This document shows, one piece after another, positions 33,916 to 36,447 of a stretch of DNA of 36,447 bases. The notes beneath the pieces are model-generated. The model saw nothing but the letters and a program-made list of their open reading frames with translations. It ran no database searches and was not told the origin of the DNA. The translations under genes and the position numbers were made by a program. The stretch's first letter is position 1, and every line of letters begins with the position of its first letter. This stretch comes from Ectothiorhodospiraceae bacterium (GTDB taxonomy: Bacteria; Pseudomonadota; Gammaproteobacteria; Nitrococcales; Aquisalimonadaceae), in NCBI GenBank assembly GCA_020831885.1, contig JAFIFU010000005.1, forward strand, positions 90,071 to 126,517, in the 5' to 3' direction.

Positions 33916-34080
33916 TGGTTCCTGCGCCGGTGCTGTCCGGGCGTTACGGGTTCAGGTCGTGCCGGTTGCCGCCCGGATGCTCCTCAGCGCGGGCCCGGAA
34001 GGGCGCCGGCTGCCCGCCCGCGCGGCGTCCTCGCGGCACGGCGAAAGGCACTGGCTGCGATATGTTACCGCGCCGTGCTC

Positions 34081-34109
34081 TTGCAAGCAGGCTACCGCAC
34101 CTCTATATA
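34081..34109 (+). promoter_or_regulatory. Possible distal trxA promoter
   Basis: TTGCAA (34081-34086), a 17-base spacer and TATATA (34104-34109); each hexamer matches 4 of 6. It lies in the most AT-rich part of the region and would give a leader of about 250 bases. Confidence 0.4.
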
Positions 34110-34186
34110 ACATGGAAACCGTGCGGCGAGGATGACAGTATGGCACGGTGTCCGACGCGGATTGACAATCCGGAGTGAGGAAACGA

Positions 34187-34215
34187 TTGACAAGGGCGAG
34201 GTCCACCGTTATCGT
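34187..34215 (+). promoter_or_regulatory. Probable trxA promoter
   Basis: TTGACA (perfect -35, 34187-34192), a 17-base spacer and TATCGT (-10, 4 of 6, 34210-34215). Predicted start near 34222, about 140 bases before trxA. A second perfect TTGACA at 34162-34167 has no matching -10. Confidence 0.6.
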
Positions 34216-34362
34216 CGTCGGCAAGAACCGATTGCACCCGTCCAGGGTGCGCCCGCAAGGTCCCCGCTTCCAAATACACGTTTCCACCTGTAGCGAACGA
34301 CCTTTCAGAAAGATTTTCGATTGTCCGACTCCGAATCCTGAGCACGCTGGAGGCACGATACC

Positions 34363-34689
34363 GTGAGCGGAGAGATTATCCACGTCACTGATGACAGTTT
34401 TGATGAACAGGTCCTGAAATCCGACGGCCCGGTGCTGGTGGATTACTGGGCCGAATGGTGCGGTCCCTGCAAGATGATCGCCCCGATTCTGGATGAAGTG
34501 GCGAAGGAATACGGCGGCCGGTTGACGGTGGCCAAGCTGAACATCGACGAGAACCCGGAGACGCCGCCCAAGTTCGGTATTCGCGGTATCCCCACGCTGA
34601 TGTTGTTCAAGAACGGCGCCGTGGAGGCCACCAAGGTGGGCGCCTTGTCCAAGTCACAGTTGACTGCGTTCATCGATAGCAACCTTTGA
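34363..34689 (+). CDS. trxA: Thioredoxin 1
   Basis: General protein disulfide reductase, 108 residues, standard length. The active-site motif WCGPCK sits at about 31-36 in the [10 protein letters not shown] context; the conserved cis-Pro is in [10 protein letters not shown]. The start is GTG 34363, preceded by GGAGG at nine bases; the resulting N-terminus ([17 protein letters not shown]) aligns with other thioredoxins. Placed 220 bases upstream of rho, the classical trxA-rho arrangement. Confidence 0.97.
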   Translation: MSGEIIHVTDDSFDEQVLKSDGPVLVDYWAEWCGPCKMIAPILDEVAKEYGGRLTVAKLNIDENPETPPKFGIRGIPTLMLFKNGAVEATKVGALSKSQLTAFIDSNL

Positions 34690-34732
34690 CGACCCCGGAC
34701 CGGAGGTGCGATTGCCGTTGCCTCCGGCGGCG

Positions 34733-34764
34733 TCGCCCCCCCCGGGATCGCTGCCCCGGGGGGG
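34733..34764 (+). other. GC-rich hairpin in the rho leader
   Basis: GCCCCCCC and GGGGGGGC arms of eight perfect pairs with partially pairing inner bases, 44 bases after the trxA stop. There is no U-tract. It could block read-through from trxA or take part in control of rho, whose leader is autoregulated by Rho in E. coli. Confidence 0.45.
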
Positions 34765-34909
34765 CAGCCCGAACCAGACAGGCACCTCGCAAACCACGCG
34801 CCTGGCCCCAGCAGGCGTCCGGTGCCAGTCCCGAATCGCAGAGCATCGCCAGCGGGCCGCCCGGCCCGTTATCAGCTGACCCATACCGAGTGCAGAAGTA
34901 ACTAACGTC

Positions 34910-36166
<1,257 letters not shown>

Positions 36167-36184
36167 CGGCCAGGTCGGACGTTC

Positions 36185-36239
36185 CGTAGGTCGGAAGCCC
36201 TGCGCAGCAGGGATCTCCGACGATACCGGACGGCTGTTC
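36185..36239 (+). repeat. REP-like element, copy 1 of an exact 55-base repeat
   Basis: Begins CGTAGG, then the hairpin TCGGA-AG-CCCTGC-GCA-GCAGGG-ATC-TCCGA, then CGATACCGGACGGCTGTTC. Identical over 55 bases to 36393-36447. The GTAG head followed by a hairpin is the hallmark of REP elements mobilised by RAYT transposases. Confidence 0.8.
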
Positions 36240-36268
36240 CAATCGCGTACCCGGCCCGCCGTTTGTGA

Positions 36269-36306
36269 CGTCGGTGATCCGCGCTCCGCGCGGCTACCGA
36301 CCTACG
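36269..36306 (-). repeat. REP-like element, inverted copy
   Basis: On the minus strand: CGTAGGTCGG-T-AGCC-GCGC, loop GGA, GCGC-GGATC-A-CCGACG. Same 38-base scaffold as copy 1 but with three compensatory base-pair changes in the stem and one loop change. With copy 1 it forms an inverted pair (BIME-like). Confidence 0.75.
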
Positions 36307-36337
36307 GTTGGCGCGGGGCTCCTCCCCTCCGTGTTCC

Positions 36338-36367
36338 CGTCGTTTATCCGCGCGTGGCGCGGCCACC
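36338..36367 (-). repeat. Degenerate REP-like element
   Basis: On the minus strand: GGTGGCC-GCGC, loop CAC, GCGC-GGATAAACGACG. It follows the same scaffold as 36269-36306 but lacks the CGTAGG head. Confidence 0.5.
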
Positions 36368-36392
36368 AGCCCATCGGGCGCCGGCGTAGATG

Positions 36393-36447
36393 CGTAGGTC
36401 GGAAGCCCTGCGCAGCAGGGATCTCCGACGATACCGGACGGCTGTTC
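36393..36447 (+). repeat. REP-like element, second exact copy, cut by the window end
   Basis: Identical to 36185-36239 over all 55 bases seen, starting 208 bases later; the identity may continue past the window. Confidence 0.8.

Larger units (their letters stand above)
33916..34362. other. Divergent gspC / trxA intergenic region
   Basis: 447 bases without a gene. The half nearest gspC is very GC-rich and shows no clear minus-strand promoter. The other half holds two plausible plus-strand promoters for trxA, annotated separately, and a small hairpin GCACCC-GTCCA-GGGTGC (34234-34250) in the predicted trxA leader. No repeat or small RNA gene was recognised. Confidence 0.5.

Noticed and set aside
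34733-34764. Intrinsic terminator after trxA
   Set aside because: The stem is strong but no run of T follows, so it does not meet the definition; kept only as a hairpin.
36185-36447. CRISPR array or integration-site direct repeats
   Set aside because: Only two exact copies with one 153-base spacer, internal hairpins, inverted relatives and no cas or integrase gene nearby; REP elements explain it better.

Overview
The window is GC-rich, tightly packed proteobacterial chromosome. Housekeeping synteny (nudE next to yrfG and cysQ; trxA followed by rho), a gsp type II secretion operon and a dmp/xyl-type phenol operon point to a gammaproteobacterium. A halophilic Ectothiorhodospiraceae-like lineage (for example Arhodomonas or Aquisalimonas) is my guess from this gene mix; no 16S or tRNA gene is present to confirm it.

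Layout. (1) 1-5783, chromosomal backbone: the 3' part of acetate kinase, a membrane diguanylate cyclase with a 7TM-DISM sensor, a small DUF2007/zinc-ribbon protein, cysQ, nudE and the HAD nucleotidase yrfG. (2) 5784-22383, a phenol catabolic island. A 17-gene operon on the minus strand runs from 20343 down to 6777. It encodes the multicomponent phenol hydroxylase (dmpKLMNOP), the ferredoxin that reactivates catechol dioxygenase (dmpQ), catechol 2,3-dioxygenase (dmpB), two extra genes (an ABM-domain membrane protein and a GlcG/HbpS-like protein), then dmpCDEFGHI, which take 2-hydroxymuconic semialdehyde to pyruvate and acetyl-CoA. Two plus-strand regulators bracket it: a DmpR/MopR-type sigma54 activator at the promoter end and a GntR/FCD regulator at the far end. 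(3) 22420-33915, a complete minus-strand type II secretion operon, gspCDEFGHIJKLMN. (4) 34363-36166, trxA and rho, followed by a cluster of REP-like hairpin elements that runs off the window.

How it works together (inference from sequence and known families): the DmpR-like protein keeps every residue I can map to the MopR phenol pocket and zinc site. A sigma54 promoter (20426-20441) lies just upstream of dmpK, with a CAATTG-centred inverted repeat about 120 bp further upstream that looks like its enhancer. Between them is a perfect 9-bp-arm palindrome (20485-20503). A closely related site lies in front of the GntR gene, and weaker half-sites overlap a sigma70-like promoter inside the operon, just upstream of the HbpS-like gene. 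I propose that the GntR protein binds all three, giving an activator/repressor circuit like AphR/AphS of Comamonas testosteroni, with separate control of the lower pathway.

Other structure: extragenic palindromes with a GTAG head show compensatory base-pair changes between copies, and intercistronic hairpins lie in the dmp and gsp operons. No tRNA, rRNA, CRISPR, insertion sequence or prophage was seen.
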